Assembly (NCBI GenBank): GCA_964424635.1
Contig: CAYRJC010000006.1
Coordinates: forward strand, 1 to 29,575
Direction of reading: 5' to 3'
Source of the DNA: UBA920 sp964424635
GTDB lineage: Bacteria > Patescibacteriota > Doudnabacteria > UBA920
DNA: 29,575 nucleotides
A program made the translations under genes and the position numbers. Position 1 is the stretch's first letter. Each line of letters begins with the position of its first letter. The notes below the pieces were generated by a model, which worked only from the letters and a program-made list of their open reading frames with translations, had not been told where the DNA came from and did not search any database. Of this stretch, positions 7,235 to 16,153 are shown piece by piece.

Positions 7235-8242
7235 TTATGGTTTGCTTCGATTTTTTAAATCTTCTAGCTTAACCTGAATTTTTAACTGTTGAGCTTTTTC
7301 TCTTTGAATTTTTTCTTCTTCCCGTTTTTTTCTGGCTGTCGTCTCTTTATCCAAATCAATATTAGTAGGGAGATCAAAAACCAAACCTTTTTTAGGCTGA
7401 GCAGCTAAATCTAAATCTTTTTGCAAAGGAACTTTATAGGGACTTGGGACAGCTAGGGATTTCATAGAAGGAGCTGGAGCATTCACAACATTTGATAGTG
7501 GCTTAGGGATAGATTTTGAAATTGGTGGAGCTGGATATTGAGTAGATTGACCAGCTAGAGTAGAATCAAGACTCTTTACTTCTTCGGGTATATTTTCAAT
7601 TGTATCTTGATATATAGATTCTATAGTATCTTCTTCTAAATCAGGAATTAGGGTATAAAGGTCATAATCTTTATATAATTCATTCTTATCAGCAGGCACC
7701 TGAAGATTGTCCCAGAACCTGGACATCAACGCTGCCCTATCATAAATTTTAAGCAAATCTTTTAATACCAATTTTTGATCATCTCCTAAATTTTTAAAGT
7801 TACCAGAAGAATTTGCATAACTAATCTGAGTTAAAGGATCATGACCACCATTTGGACCCAAAAAGGCTTCATAATCTTTGATCCAATTTTGTAAAGAAAT
7901 ATTAGAATCGGGAAGATTTTCCTGATGGTTTTGAAAAACTTTAACCAAACGTTTATCGAATTCGATTTCTCTTTTTTGATCTAGTAGCTGGTCAACAAAA
8001 GACTTAATATTTTCTGACAAGTTGAAACCTGGCAAAGTATATGCAGTAACCATAGACTTACTCAATAGCGCTATTAGTTGATCTTCCGATAAACTCATCA
8101 TGCGAACATACATCAATTTTGTTTTGGTCTGATCGTCAAATTGAATAGTAGGATCTTTTTGAATAGAATTAAGCAAGCTTACGGCTGCCTTAGCATTAAG
8201 GTAGGTTAAAGATTCTACTAATTGTAAATTATCATTAGTCAT
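7235..8242 (-). CDS. Helical, linker-rich cytoplasmic protein of the secretion cluster, unknown function
   Basis: This is a 335-residue soluble protein without a recognisable family. Residues 1-60 contain a helical stretch (FDDQTKTKLMYVRMM, then SEDQLIALL) that parallels the N terminus of the following gene. Residues 60-190 are helical and acidic, 200-290 include a Pro/Ala/Ser-rich linker, and the C-terminal 45 residues are a highly charged Lys/Glu/Arg helix. It follows the giant virB6 gene by two bases (TAA AT ATG), implying translational coupling. A structural or adaptor role on the cytoplasmic side is plausible because the preceding VirB6 also has a long charged cytoplasmic tail. There is no direct evidence for this. 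Confidence 0.75.
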   Translation of the reverse strand: MTNDNLQLVESLTYLNAKAAVSLLNSIQKDPTIQFDDQTKTKLMYVRMMSLSEDQLIALLSKSMVTAYTLPGFNLSENIKSFVDQLLDQKREIEFDKRLVKVFQNHQENLPDSNISLQNWIKDYEAFLGPNGGHDPLTQISYANSSGNFKNLGDDQKLVLKDLLKIYDRAALMSRFWDNLQVPADKNELYKDYDLYTLIPDLEEDTIESIYQDTIENIPEEVKSLDSTLAGQSTQYPAPPISKSIPKPLSNVVNAPAPSMKSLAVPSPYKVPLQKDLDLAAQPKKGLVFDLPTNIDLDKETTARKKREEEKIQREKAQQLKIQVKLEDLKNRSKP

Positions 8243-8244
8243 AT

Positions 8245-11200
8245 TTATAATTTTCCTAGTAACTTAAACCTTACCTGACTATTAATTGAATCCCAACCCT
8301 TAGCTTTCTTCATATGTTCAATCTTCGATGGGGCAATGTTTCTAAGATAACTCTTTAGGCTATCCGGATTCATTCTGTTTAAGTTAGCTACAAATCCATT
8401 GCGTAAGTGCCAAACCCCACCTTTTTCTTCCGAAATATCAGTTTTTTCGGCTTTAGCCAAAGCTGAAGCCTCCATGCCTTTGTATTTTGCATCCAATTTT
8501 TTAGCAGATTCTTCGTGAGAAGCCCAGTTGATTACATTTTCCCCAGTCTTAGCATTATATGAATATTTAGTACTGTTTCCAAGGGAAGCGTTTCCATTAT
8601 TTTTAGCTACATATGAAATTTCTGCACCTACTTGCAATCTAACTTGAGGTGCAAGTTTAGCAAATGACTTATCAATAAATTTTTGAAAGTCACTTAAATT
8701 ATTACTATAACCATTTTTATGCAATAACTCATCCATACCCCCAAGCTTAGCTAATTTTTTAGCTATTTCTGTAGCAAAAGCTGTATTGTTTTTCTTCATA
8801 GCTCCACCAAAAGCTTCAACAAGTTCATCTATATCATCAAGTGCTTCAACTTTCTTGGCATACTCACCCTGCATATCACGGCGAGCCTGCAAAGCTGTGT
8901 ACGAAGCAGGCATATAGCGTTGAGAGGCATCTTTCTCCAGAGCAGCAGCACGAGCTTCTAAATCTCGCTTCTCGTCATCATCAATAGTAGCTACACCATA
9001 TTTAGCTTTTCTTTCTCTATCTTCATCAAGTTTTGTTTGATAACTCTTATCATTTTTTTCAGCTTTATCTATTGCTGTTGTAAGCTCAGTACGCAACGCA
9101 TCAGGATCTAGAACCACAGATATCTGATCCATATTGACACCTGTCAAATCAATAACCCCCGGAACAGAACTTCTCCCTTTAGCAGCACTAAATTCAGTCA
9201 AAGCGTTATTCAATTGTGTCTTATCTTCATCTAATGATAAAATTTCAGCATCAATAGCCTTATCTTCAGCTCCACCAGGTGCAACTTTTCTTTTCTTTTT
9301 AGCAAGATCAACTTTTCTTGCATCTATATCGTCAATACGTTTTTGTAATTCATTCTCATATTCAGTTGCTCTGGATTCTAATATTTGCCCAGAGTTAAGC
9401 ATACCTAATTCCCCTTCAGCATTAGCTTTATCTCTTAAATTATCTCTCTTATCATCTTCTAAGTCAGTCCTTTGAGTATCGGTTAAAATTGAAGCCCTAT
9501 CTTTAAGAGACTGGGCGGTAGCTAGCTGAGCATGAGGATCCCTACCAGATGCTTTTGCCCATAAGTACTTTCCAACAACTCCAGCCCTATCTTTTAAACT
9601 TCCTTCTGGAGGTAGGATATTCCCAGGACTTAATCTGTTAGCATTCTTACTTAATCTTTCTGCTTTTTTAACTTTAGTTTGTGTCGCTACCCTGTCTTTC
9701 CATGATTGCTTCCAGGCTTTTGGATCTAGCATACCCCCTGCAATTCTTCTTTCATATTGCTCCTTAGCCAAACTTTTACCTAAATTAACTGCTCCACGAC
9801 CAGCTGCTTGCGGAACAGTTTTGGTAACAAAATCAAAACCTTTCTTAGCTCCATTAACTATTTCTTTAGCACCAAATGCCCCGCTACTCATAGCAAATTT
9901 CATTCCAATAAACAAAAAGGCTAATACAATAAAATGGGAGATAATCGTAATTGCATATTCCGCAAAATCACCAGCCACATTTCCAAATAAATAATTCGGA
10001 TCACGACCAGCATCAACAGAAACCCCTGTTCGAGAAGCAAAAGTAGTGGCCATTAAAGCAGCTATATTCAAAAAGAAAGCTAAGACAGGGACAGTAAATG
10101 CATTTTTCAAAAAATGATCCCACCACTGTTTAGTATAAGTCCTGGTTTCTGGTAAAATTTGAGCCACATACGCTACTGGCGAAAGCATGTATAACACCCA
10201 CAAAACCACTAACCTTACCAAAATGAAGGCTATTAATGCGATAAAAGAGAAAAATGCTGCAATAGCCAAAATTAATAACACAATAGGTTTGGTAATATCA
10301 GAAGCACTAGCCTCTACTGTAAAATTATTATCTTTAGTAATATCTGAATCGCTATTTTGACCTCTGAAAAATTTAATAGGATCAACCATTAATTTTTGAC
10401 CCAAGGCTTCTATAACCTTACTTTCGGCTGGTAAAAACTGAGACTGTACAGTATCTGCGATTCCCACTATACCTTGAGCGATTACCAAACTAAAGTTTAC
10501 CAATAATGCCATAAGCACCAGCCACAAAATAAAACCACGAGTTTTACCAGAATCTTCTACCTGAAACAGTGTTCGCATACCCATCCACAGTAACGCCAAA
10601 ATAAAGCCGATATTAGTAATATTTCTAACTATAACCCAGCCCGGATAAATAAAGTTTACAAACTGATCTTGATACGGCCTGATCTTTAACAATGCATTAA
10701 GCATTGGTACCAAAATGATCGCAAAAATCCAGTAAAGAACACTAGTAATAAGTAATACAAGATACGAAATAACTTTGCGCAAAAAAGTAAACAAGTCACT
10801 TCCCAAAGCCCCATCCTCTTTTTCATTAGAAGATGTTGTTTGTTCTATGTGTTTAGCAAAACCAAATTTAGCAAACTCTATTTTGTCACACTGTTTTTTA
10901 TCTTCCTCGCTTAATTCAGAATCTGCTTTACAAGCAGCGATAATATCTTCGTCTTTACTAAAAACTTCAACAGTAAATTTTTGTAATCCTCCTGCCGCCG
11001 CAACAACAATCACTTCAGAACTGCGAACCAAATCAAACGCTCCTCCACCGGTAAAATTACCCCCTTTACCGCTTATAGAAGGCACAGCAACAAAATCAAC
11101 AGAACCTAAAGCCTTACCATCCGTAGTTGGCTTAGTACTAGTTAATTTTTCTTTCCAAGCTGCAGCTTTTAGTATAGGATCAAAGTTCTCTGGGATAGTT

Positions 11201-12252
11201 TTTCCTGCAGAACCCGCGCCTTTGTTACTTCCATCGGCTTCTCTAAAAACAACCCCCTTACAATCAGTCCCAGTCCATGTAGGCTGACAAGCTATCTGTC
11301 TTTCTTCTTTTAGCACTCCTGCATAATTAAAGAAAACTTGACTACCTATATAATAAGGCTTAAATGTCCATCCGTAACCATCATCCTTTTCCGGGAGAGT
11401 AAAATACTGTCCTAGCTCTATACTTTTCTGGCTCCATTCGACATGCACTGGATCAAGCCCAGGTGTGACACCAAATTTCATTTCTGTATCCGCTAAGGAA
11501 ACTCTATATTTTGATCTCAAACCAACTCCGTTAGATGGCTTAATACTTATCAATAAATCTTTATAACTTATTTCTTCGGTACTGTTTACAGTAGCTTGTC
11601 CCCAAGGTGTAGTAAATTCTTTTCCTGCATCAGCTGGAATCGAAGTATCAGTTTCATTATGAGTACCAGATTGTTGCTTAACATAATTAGGATAAGCGTA
11701 ATTAAATAACGAAGTTGATGATTGATTTGTTTTATGAAAATAAACATACAAACAATTCTGATCTATCGCTCCAATAGTATTACTCTTAAAAAATTTTGCT
11801 AAAGTAGCTTCTGTAGTTTTGTTCTGGAATTTACTACCATCAGAAGCCAAAAAAGCTTTAAATGTTATTTGGGGAGTACTGTTTGTAACAGTTGGACACC
11901 ACCTTAGATCAAAAACTCCTCCTCCCGTACTTGCAATGCGAGGAGTCATGTAATAAGTAAATCGATATTCATCTTTTTTTAGGTCACTGTTTTTACAATT
12001 CTGAGCTTCGTTTGGCACTAAATCAAATGAAGTATAAATATTAAAAGCTTCATCATTAGCAACAGTTGATTTATTAACCTTTATTACTGGGTTTTTATAG
12101 GTGGTGACTTCACATGTAGTATAAGCGTTAGCTTGCTGTGCAGCTACATTTTTAACAGGCAAAATAAACGGTAAAAACAAAGAAGCAATAATAATCCCTA
12201 AGAAAATTACTTTGCTTCTTTTTTTAACTATATTTTTAGTGCTTTTAGTCAA
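8245..12252 (-). CDS. Giant VirB6/TrbL-like type IV secretion membrane protein
   Basis: This 1335-residue protein is the largest in the window. An N-terminal signal-like segment (about 15-38, ending in VAAQQA) is followed by an extracytoplasmic region of about 450 residues rich in beta-type sequence, with several cysteines. Multiple membrane helices then span about 490-800, including the TrbL/VirB6-type stretch LYMLSPVAYVAQILPETR and a following QWWDHFLK. The last 530 residues are charged, Lys/Ala/Glu-rich and helical, probably cytoplasmic. VirB6/TrbL proteins form the inner-membrane channel of type IV secretion systems and are usually 300-500 residues. Large N- and C-terminal extensions are known in some lineages. 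It opens the operon and has a good promoter about 70 bases upstream. The membrane core is confidently assigned. The tails are not. Confidence 0.88.
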   Translation of the reverse strand: MTKSTKNIVKKRSKVIFLGIIIASLFLPFILPVKNVAAQQANAYTTCEVTTYKNPVIKVNKSTVANDEAFNIYTSFDLVPNEAQNCKNSDLKKDEYRFTYYMTPRIASTGGGVFDLRWCPTVTNSTPQITFKAFLASDGSKFQNKTTEATLAKFFKSNTIGAIDQNCLYVYFHKTNQSSTSLFNYAYPNYVKQQSGTHNETDTSIPADAGKEFTTPWGQATVNSTEEISYKDLLISIKPSNGVGLRSKYRVSLADTEMKFGVTPGLDPVHVEWSQKSIELGQYFTLPEKDDGYGWTFKPYYIGSQVFFNYAGVLKEERQIACQPTWTGTDCKGVVFREADGSNKGAGSAGKTIPENFDPILKAAAWKEKLTSTKPTTDGKALGSVDFVAVPSISGKGGNFTGGGAFDLVRSSEVIVVAAAGGLQKFTVEVFSKDEDIIAACKADSELSEEDKKQCDKIEFAKFGFAKHIEQTTSSNEKEDGALGSDLFTFLRKVISYLVLLITSVLYWIFAIILVPMLNALLKIRPYQDQFVNFIYPGWVIVRNITNIGFILALLWMGMRTLFQVEDSGKTRGFILWLVLMALLVNFSLVIAQGIVGIADTVQSQFLPAESKVIEALGQKLMVDPIKFFRGQNSDSDITKDNNFTVEASASDITKPIVLLILAIAAFFSFIALIAFILVRLVVLWVLYMLSPVAYVAQILPETRTYTKQWWDHFLKNAFTVPVLAFFLNIAALMATTFASRTGVSVDAGRDPNYLFGNVAGDFAEYAITIISHFIVLAFLFIGMKFAMSSGAFGAKEIVNGAKKGFDFVTKTVPQAAGRGAVNLGKSLAKEQYERRIAGGMLDPKAWKQSWKDRVATQTKVKKAERLSKNANRLSPGNILPPEGSLKDRAGVVGKYLWAKASGRDPHAQLATAQSLKDRASILTDTQRTDLEDDKRDNLRDKANAEGELGMLNSGQILESRATEYENELQKRIDDIDARKVDLAKKKRKVAPGGAEDKAIDAEILSLDEDKTQLNNALTEFSAAKGRSSVPGVIDLTGVNMDQISVVLDPDALRTELTTAIDKAEKNDKSYQTKLDEDRERKAKYGVATIDDDEKRDLEARAAALEKDASQRYMPASYTALQARRDMQGEYAKKVEALDDIDELVEAFGGAMKKNNTAFATEIAKKLAKLGGMDELLHKNGYSNNLSDFQKFIDKSFAKLAPQVRLQVGAEISYVAKNNGNASLGNSTKYSYNAKTGENVINWASHEESAKKLDAKYKGMEASALAKAEKTDISEEKGGVWHLRNGFVANLNRMNPDSLKSYLRNIAPSKIEHMKKAKGWDSINSQVRFKLLGKL

Positions 12253-12321
12253 ATATTTATCTAATTTTTGTATTGATTTCTTGGCTGAGTAACAGTAAAA
12301 TAACAGCTAAAACTTATAATT

Positions 12322-12351
12322 ATTATACCATACAAGACCATTAAAACCCAA
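12322..12351 (-). promoter_or_regulatory. Promoter of the virB6-prgI-virB4 operon
   Basis: On the minus strand TTGGGT (12346-12351), an 18-base spacer and TATAAT (12322-12327) form a sigma-70-type promoter. The -10 is of the extended kind (TGG directly before TATAAT). The transcript would have a leader of roughly 60-65 bases, unlike the apparently leaderless housekeeping genes here. It lies just downstream of the terminator of the preceding unit. Confidence 0.6.
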
Positions 12352-12366
12352 GAATTTATACAATAT

Positions 12367-12413
12367 AAAAAACCGTTCAATTTGATCGATATTTGAATCG
12401 ACAAACCAAACGG
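12367..12413 (-). terminator. Intrinsic terminator of the 15530-12458 unit
   Basis: On the minus strand CCGTTTGGTTTG (12402-12413) pairs over all 12 positions, three of them G-U, with CAAATTGAACGG (12373-12384). A smaller CGAT/ATCG hairpin lies inside, and the stem is followed by TTTTTT (12367-12372). It lies 45 bases beyond the stop of the 652-residue gene and cleanly separates the two units of the cluster. Confidence 0.85.
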
Positions 12414-12457
12414 AATTTAATTTTTAAAACTATTATTAGACCTTACCCAACTCTTTT

Positions 12458-14416
12458 TTAACCCCTTGGAGAAAAAGATGACTTCCTCGGACCAAATTCT
12501 ACGGTTGTAGCACCCTGAACACGACCATCATTATTTTCATTCACTGTAAACTGAGCATTACGTAACACAACATTGTTAGCGCCGTAAACAGTAAGCTTAT
12601 AAGTAGAACCAGAAGGTGCGAATACATTATAACCCTTAGCTAAATAACCAGTTTCTGTAACCAGATTAACACCATCGCCGCCTATATTAGGACCTTCCAA
12701 TTTATAACTTACTGCAGTTGTTTTTCCTGTCTGAGCGTCTCTAAAGTTACCGTCAACATTTATATCAATAATATAGTAAGGTTGCCTTGTCTCTGTAAGT
12801 CCAACCCTATAGGTTATCAATGGACCATTAGACGCTTGGTAAGTAATTGGCGTATTATCTTTTGAAGGTTCAGGAATGTTTACCCCACTTGGTGGTTTTG
12901 GTAATTGAGAAACCAATTCTCCGACAGCACCATTAAGAGCCGATAGTCCGCCTTCTTTTAATATCTGGGAACCACTCTTTCCTCCGGTTAATAAGTTAGA
13001 TAAAAAGTTACTAGCTAGATCAGAAAGGAAAGTAGCATAAAAAGGTAAGTTATCACTTTGCAATTGAGAACCCTGTTCCAAGTGTTGTTTAACAAAATTG
13101 TTTAATTGATCGCCTACAAAGGCCGCAGGAGAATCAATAGCTTTACAAATATCTATAATAGGTGAGGATTCTTGAGAAGGTAAATTTTTATATTTTTGTT
13201 CAAGCTCTGCATAAGATGCTTTGGCTTTATCTACTTCGGCTTGGGTAGTCTGACCATCAGCAAGGGCTTTTTCTAATTTAGCCACGACAACCGCAGAAGC
13301 AGCTAACTCCTTAGCCCCTTGGTCATACTGAGCATCAATTTGTTGCTGGGCAGCTATAGAACCATCACAATTACGAGGCGGAGCAAAACCATTACTTTGA
13401 GAAATCTCGCCTTGTGCTGATTGAACTCCTGATGCTTTAGCTTTTTGAGCTAAATCAACAGCGCTTTGAAATTGAAATGAAGTACTAGAGCGTTCATCTC
13501 CGTATGCCGCCAAACATCTAAGGGAGTTACTATCATTTACATCCAAAACCGGGGTTGACCCACACTGCGAAGCCAAATAATCTTGTGCTTTAGTATTAGC
13601 AAACGTTAAAGCTGTCTGAGCTTTATCCGGAAACTTTTCACTTTGAATCAAAGAACGAAGCATCATTTGAGTTCTGGCATCACCTTTATAATTATCATTA
13701 ATATACTTCATTGAATATACTTGAGTAGCTAAGGCATCTCCATAAGCCAAGTAATCATCAATCTTATATTTTTGAACCATGCTATTAACTAACTTTGTAG
13801 TCAAATTTTTATTCAAGTTCAAAACTAGCTTAACCATAAACGCCTTAAGCACATCCTTTACACTTGCTGATTGTCTTGCCTTAAGATCTTCTATTATCTT
13901 TCTGAGAGATTCAGAAGATTTAGTAAACTTATCTTGTTCACGCTGCAAGTCTTGCCCCATGGTTAGAGCTACAGTTGGGATATTACTTAATATAAGAATG
14001 TAACCATCAATACATTCTTTGGCAGTAGTTGCTTTTACAATCTTACCAGCAAGTTGACTAGACTCTCCAATCCCCCCGCCGATAATACTCAAAAAAGAGC
14101 TACTAGTAGTATCTATAAAAGTATCAACTTTATCACTTTGATCAATTGCAATAAGAAGTTTATTACAGGTATCTCCAACTCTTTTGCGAGCTGCTTCGAT
14201 AGCCAGCTTACTTGAACCAGGCAAACCGATCAATCCATTAGTTGTAAGAGTGTTAGCGCTAATTGCGGCAGCGTTAAAATTCAAAGGTGAAAATTCTAAT
14301 TCAGATGTTGGTACCGCTAGCTGCGCATTAGCAACTTTATTAAAAGAAAAAATAGCGCCGCTTGCGCTTATTAAAGTTAGGAGAATAACTAAATTAAATA
14401 TTATTACGCGTTTCAT
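12458..14416 (-). CDS. Large secreted protein of the secretion cluster, unknown function
   Basis: This 652-residue protein has a cleavable-looking signal peptide (a basic start, a hydrophobic core to about residue 22, and VANA-Q near 31). The mature part to about 450 is mostly helical, with Gln/Ala/Lys-rich segments and at least six cysteines, which could form disulfides outside the membrane. Residues about 520-630 look beta-rich (ITYRVGLTETRQPYYIIDINVDG, SGSTYKLTVYGANN), like a small Ig or carbohydrate-binding fold. I recognise no named family. Its ATG overlaps the stop of the upstream gene (ATGA, four bases), so the two are translationally coupled. A strong terminator follows. It may be an outer component of the apparatus, which I infer only from position and export. 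Confidence 0.8.
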   Translation of the reverse strand: MKRVIIFNLVILLTLISASGAIFSFNKVANAQLAVPTSELEFSPLNFNAAAISANTLTTNGLIGLPGSSKLAIEAARKRVGDTCNKLLIAIDQSDKVDTFIDTTSSSFLSIIGGGIGESSQLAGKIVKATTAKECIDGYILILSNIPTVALTMGQDLQREQDKFTKSSESLRKIIEDLKARQSASVKDVLKAFMVKLVLNLNKNLTTKLVNSMVQKYKIDDYLAYGDALATQVYSMKYINDNYKGDARTQMMLRSLIQSEKFPDKAQTALTFANTKAQDYLASQCGSTPVLDVNDSNSLRCLAAYGDERSSTSFQFQSAVDLAQKAKASGVQSAQGEISQSNGFAPPRNCDGSIAAQQQIDAQYDQGAKELAASAVVVAKLEKALADGQTTQAEVDKAKASYAELEQKYKNLPSQESSPIIDICKAIDSPAAFVGDQLNNFVKQHLEQGSQLQSDNLPFYATFLSDLASNFLSNLLTGGKSGSQILKEGGLSALNGAVGELVSQLPKPPSGVNIPEPSKDNTPITYQASNGPLITYRVGLTETRQPYYIIDINVDGNFRDAQTGKTTAVSYKLEGPNIGGDGVNLVTETGYLAKGYNVFAPSGSTYKLTVYGANNVVLRNAQFTVNENNDGRVQGATTVEFGPRKSSFSPRG

Positions 14417-15159
14417 ATTTCAATATTATATTTAGTTTTAATTTCATTTTTAAAACTTGCTATTCTATCCATCAAACTAAATAGAGCGCTACTGTATTGA
14501 GAAAGGTCACCTTCATCAGAGGAAAAAGATTGTCCTAACTTCCCAAGAGTTTGATAATACAAAACATTATACCGATGATAATTAACCAACTCAGATGGAA
14601 CAGGAATCTGATTCATAGAATCAACAATTAACTTTGTCTGACTAGTAGTCTTATCTAATAAATTTTTATCTGTGCTATTTAAATTCGCAAAGAGCTCGGT
14701 AGTATTATAATAACTTTCAATTTTCAAAAGTCTGTCTGCATAAGTTTGAATTGAATCTTTATTAGTTGCAATGACGGAATGAACATTTATTAAGTTGAGT
14801 TGTTCTTCACTAAATAATTGATCTATGTTAGGAATCTCATCCAAACCAATTGCTGCTCCTAAAACTTTTCCATCTGCTTCACCTCTATCAAGTAATGCAA
14901 ACTGAGTCTCTATATCATTTAAATATTTTTCTGACTCTTGGTCGGTTCCTAATCCTCGTTCTGCAAAAACTTGAGTGTGAACATCTTCATAAGTTAAAAG
15001 TGGTTTTTCTGTTTCTTGAGCTTTAGAAAACATCGCGAAAACTTTTATGTTAGCTCGAGGAATAATTAAAACCGCAAAAATTGCTAGCGCAGCTAACATT
15101 ATAAATAGATGATTATAATTAAATCCTAAATTTTGTAATTTTGTTTTTGTTTCGTTCAT
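14413..15159 (-). CDS. Single-pass membrane-anchored protein of the secretion cluster
   Basis: The frame is open further upstream (to 15222), but the ATG at 15159 gives a normal N terminus (MNETKTKLQN) that does not overlap the preceding gene and lies 11 bases after its stop. The product is 248 residues with one membrane helix near 17-36. A largely helical outer domain follows (for example LLKIESYYNTTELFANLNSTDKNLL cut into shorter helices) with no cysteine motif or enzymatic signature. I recognise no family. It sits between two exported proteins and is coupled to the second by an ATGA overlap, so it is probably a periplasmic-side or cell-surface stalk or scaffold of the same machine. That role is inferred. 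Confidence 0.75.
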   Translation of the reverse strand: MNETKTKLQNLGFNYNHLFIMLAALAIFAVLIIPRANIKVFAMFSKAQETEKPLLTYEDVHTQVFAERGLGTDQESEKYLNDIETQFALLDRGEADGKVLGAAIGLDEIPNIDQLFSEEQLNLINVHSVIATNKDSIQTYADRLLKIESYYNTTELFANLNSTDKNLLDKTTSQTKLIVDSMNQIPVPSELVNYHRYNVLYYQTLGKLGQSFSSDEGDLSQYSSALFSLMDRIASFKNEIKTKYNIEI

Positions 15160-15170
15160 ACAATATTTGT

Positions 15171-15530
15171 TTAAGAAGTACCGACCTGAGAAATAGGAAC
15201 TACCGGATAAGGCAACAAGCATGGAAGTGGTGGTAATAAATAAGTTCCCATGACAGTTGCGCTTGTTGTAAATAAACGATAGTTAGCGAAGACTTGAGAA
15301 GTAGGAACTAAAGCCAAACCCATTGGAGGATTAATCGCACTACCAGAAATTTTTGCATGAGCAAAAGGACAAGTAGGAGTAGGAAGAACAAAAGCTTCGA
15401 CCTTACCAAAAAAAGGTATCCCAGATGGAATAACCTGAGCTTCAACAGCCGGTATTCCATTTGGCAATAACAGAAAAACCCCAACTAACAAAAGAACCGA
15501 AGCGGTTTTCTCTATAAATTCTTTATACAT
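15171..15530 (-). CDS. Small exported protein with a conserved-looking Cys/Pro core, first gene of the unit
   Basis: This 119-residue protein starts with a signal peptide (TASVLLLVGVFLLLPNG, then a likely cleavage near VEAQ). The mature part of about 85 residues is hydrophobic and beta-like, with Pro/Gly turns and two cysteines (TPTCPF, PPLPCLLPY) that could bridge. Small exported proteins of this style occur near pilus and secretion genes in CPR genomes as far as I recall, but I cannot name a family. A TATAAT at 15580-15585 precedes it by about 50 bases, so it appears to open the unit running to 12458. It could be a minor subunit of a surface structure. Confidence 0.7.
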   Translation of the reverse strand: MYKEFIEKTASVLLLVGVFLLLPNGIPAVEAQVIPSGIPFFGKVEAFVLPTPTCPFAHAKISGSAINPPMGLALVPTSQVFANYRLFTTSATVMGTYLLPPLPCLLPYPVVPISQVGTS

Positions 15531-15579
15531 ATTAAATTGTTTTTTATTTTTGTTTCTTAAAACTTCAAACTATAGTATT

Positions 15580-15585
15580 ATTATA
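15580..15585 (-). promoter_or_regulatory. -10 box of the 15530-12458 unit in a divergent promoter region
   Basis: TATAAT on the minus strand lies about 50 bases before the first start codon. The same 80-bp gap must also promote the divergent DUF192 gene, where TATAGT (15571-15576) or TATTAT on the plus strand are candidates, so the two promoters overlap. Confidence 0.45.
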
Positions 15586-15611
15586 GCAGAAATTAGTAAT
15601 TTTTGCAAGTC

Positions 15612-16112
15612 ATGAAATCAAAAATTTTTTTTGTGTTGGCGTTGACAAGTATTTCTATGATTAGTAGCGGTTGTTACAAACAAGACCATGAACTTTTGAG
15701 ACCAAAAGTTCAAAGTGAAGCAACAACAATCGAAGAAAACTATAACACCAAATTAATAGTTGCGGATAAAAATATTTTAGTTGAAGTAGTCAACAACGAT
15801 GTTAATAGACAGCAAGGATTATCATATAGAAAAAATTTACTTGACAAAAATGGCATGCTATTTGACTTCACCAATACGAATACCCGCACCCCAAGTTTTT
15901 GGATGAAAGATATGAATTTTGATATTGATATTATCTGGATCAACAAAGATAAAATTATTGGTATAACTTCTAACGTACCAGCTCCAAAAAATAACTCTCC
16001 GCTCCCCACCTACTCTCCCCCATCAGAAATCACTCATGTCTTAGAAGTTAATAGCGGATGGTCTGATCGTAACAATATTAAAATAGGCGACCAAATAAAA
16101 ATTCAATCTTAA
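15612..16112 (+). CDS. DUF192 family lipoprotein
   Basis: The product is 166 residues from the ATG at 15612. A TTG at 15603 in the same frame is possible but gives only three extra residues before the signal. The N terminus is a lipoprotein signal with lipobox ISSGC (Cys 21). The domain then matches DUF192: NDVNRQQGLSYRKNLLDKNGMLFDF, FWMKDMNFDIDIIWINKDKIIG and, near the end, VLEVNSGWSDRNNIKIGD. DUF192 proteins are small beta-rich exported proteins of unknown biochemical role. It stands alone on the plus strand, divergent from the secretion unit and convergent with rsmA. The 3' end forms part of a hairpin and is followed by the third conserved-core hairpin. Confidence 0.9.
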   Translation: MKSKIFFVLALTSISMISSGCYKQDHELLRPKVQSEATTIEENYNTKLIVADKNILVEVVNNDVNRQQGLSYRKNLLDKNGMLFDFTNTNTRTPSFWMKDMNFDIDIIWINKDKIIGITSNVPAPKNNSPLPTYSPPSEITHVLEVNSGWSDRNNIKIGDQIKIQS

Positions 16113-16130
16113 TTTTATTTAAGATTGAAT
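16101..16130 (-). terminator. Second hairpin at the convergent gene ends
   Basis: ATTCAATCTT (16101-16110) and AAGATTGAAT (16121-16130) form a perfect 10-bp stem that overlaps the end of the DUF192 gene. On the minus strand it is followed by TTTTATTTGG, so it could act as a back-up terminator for transcripts from rsmA. On the plus strand it lacks a U-tract. Confidence 0.5.
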
Positions 16131-16153
16131 TTAAAAAAATAAATTAACTAAAT

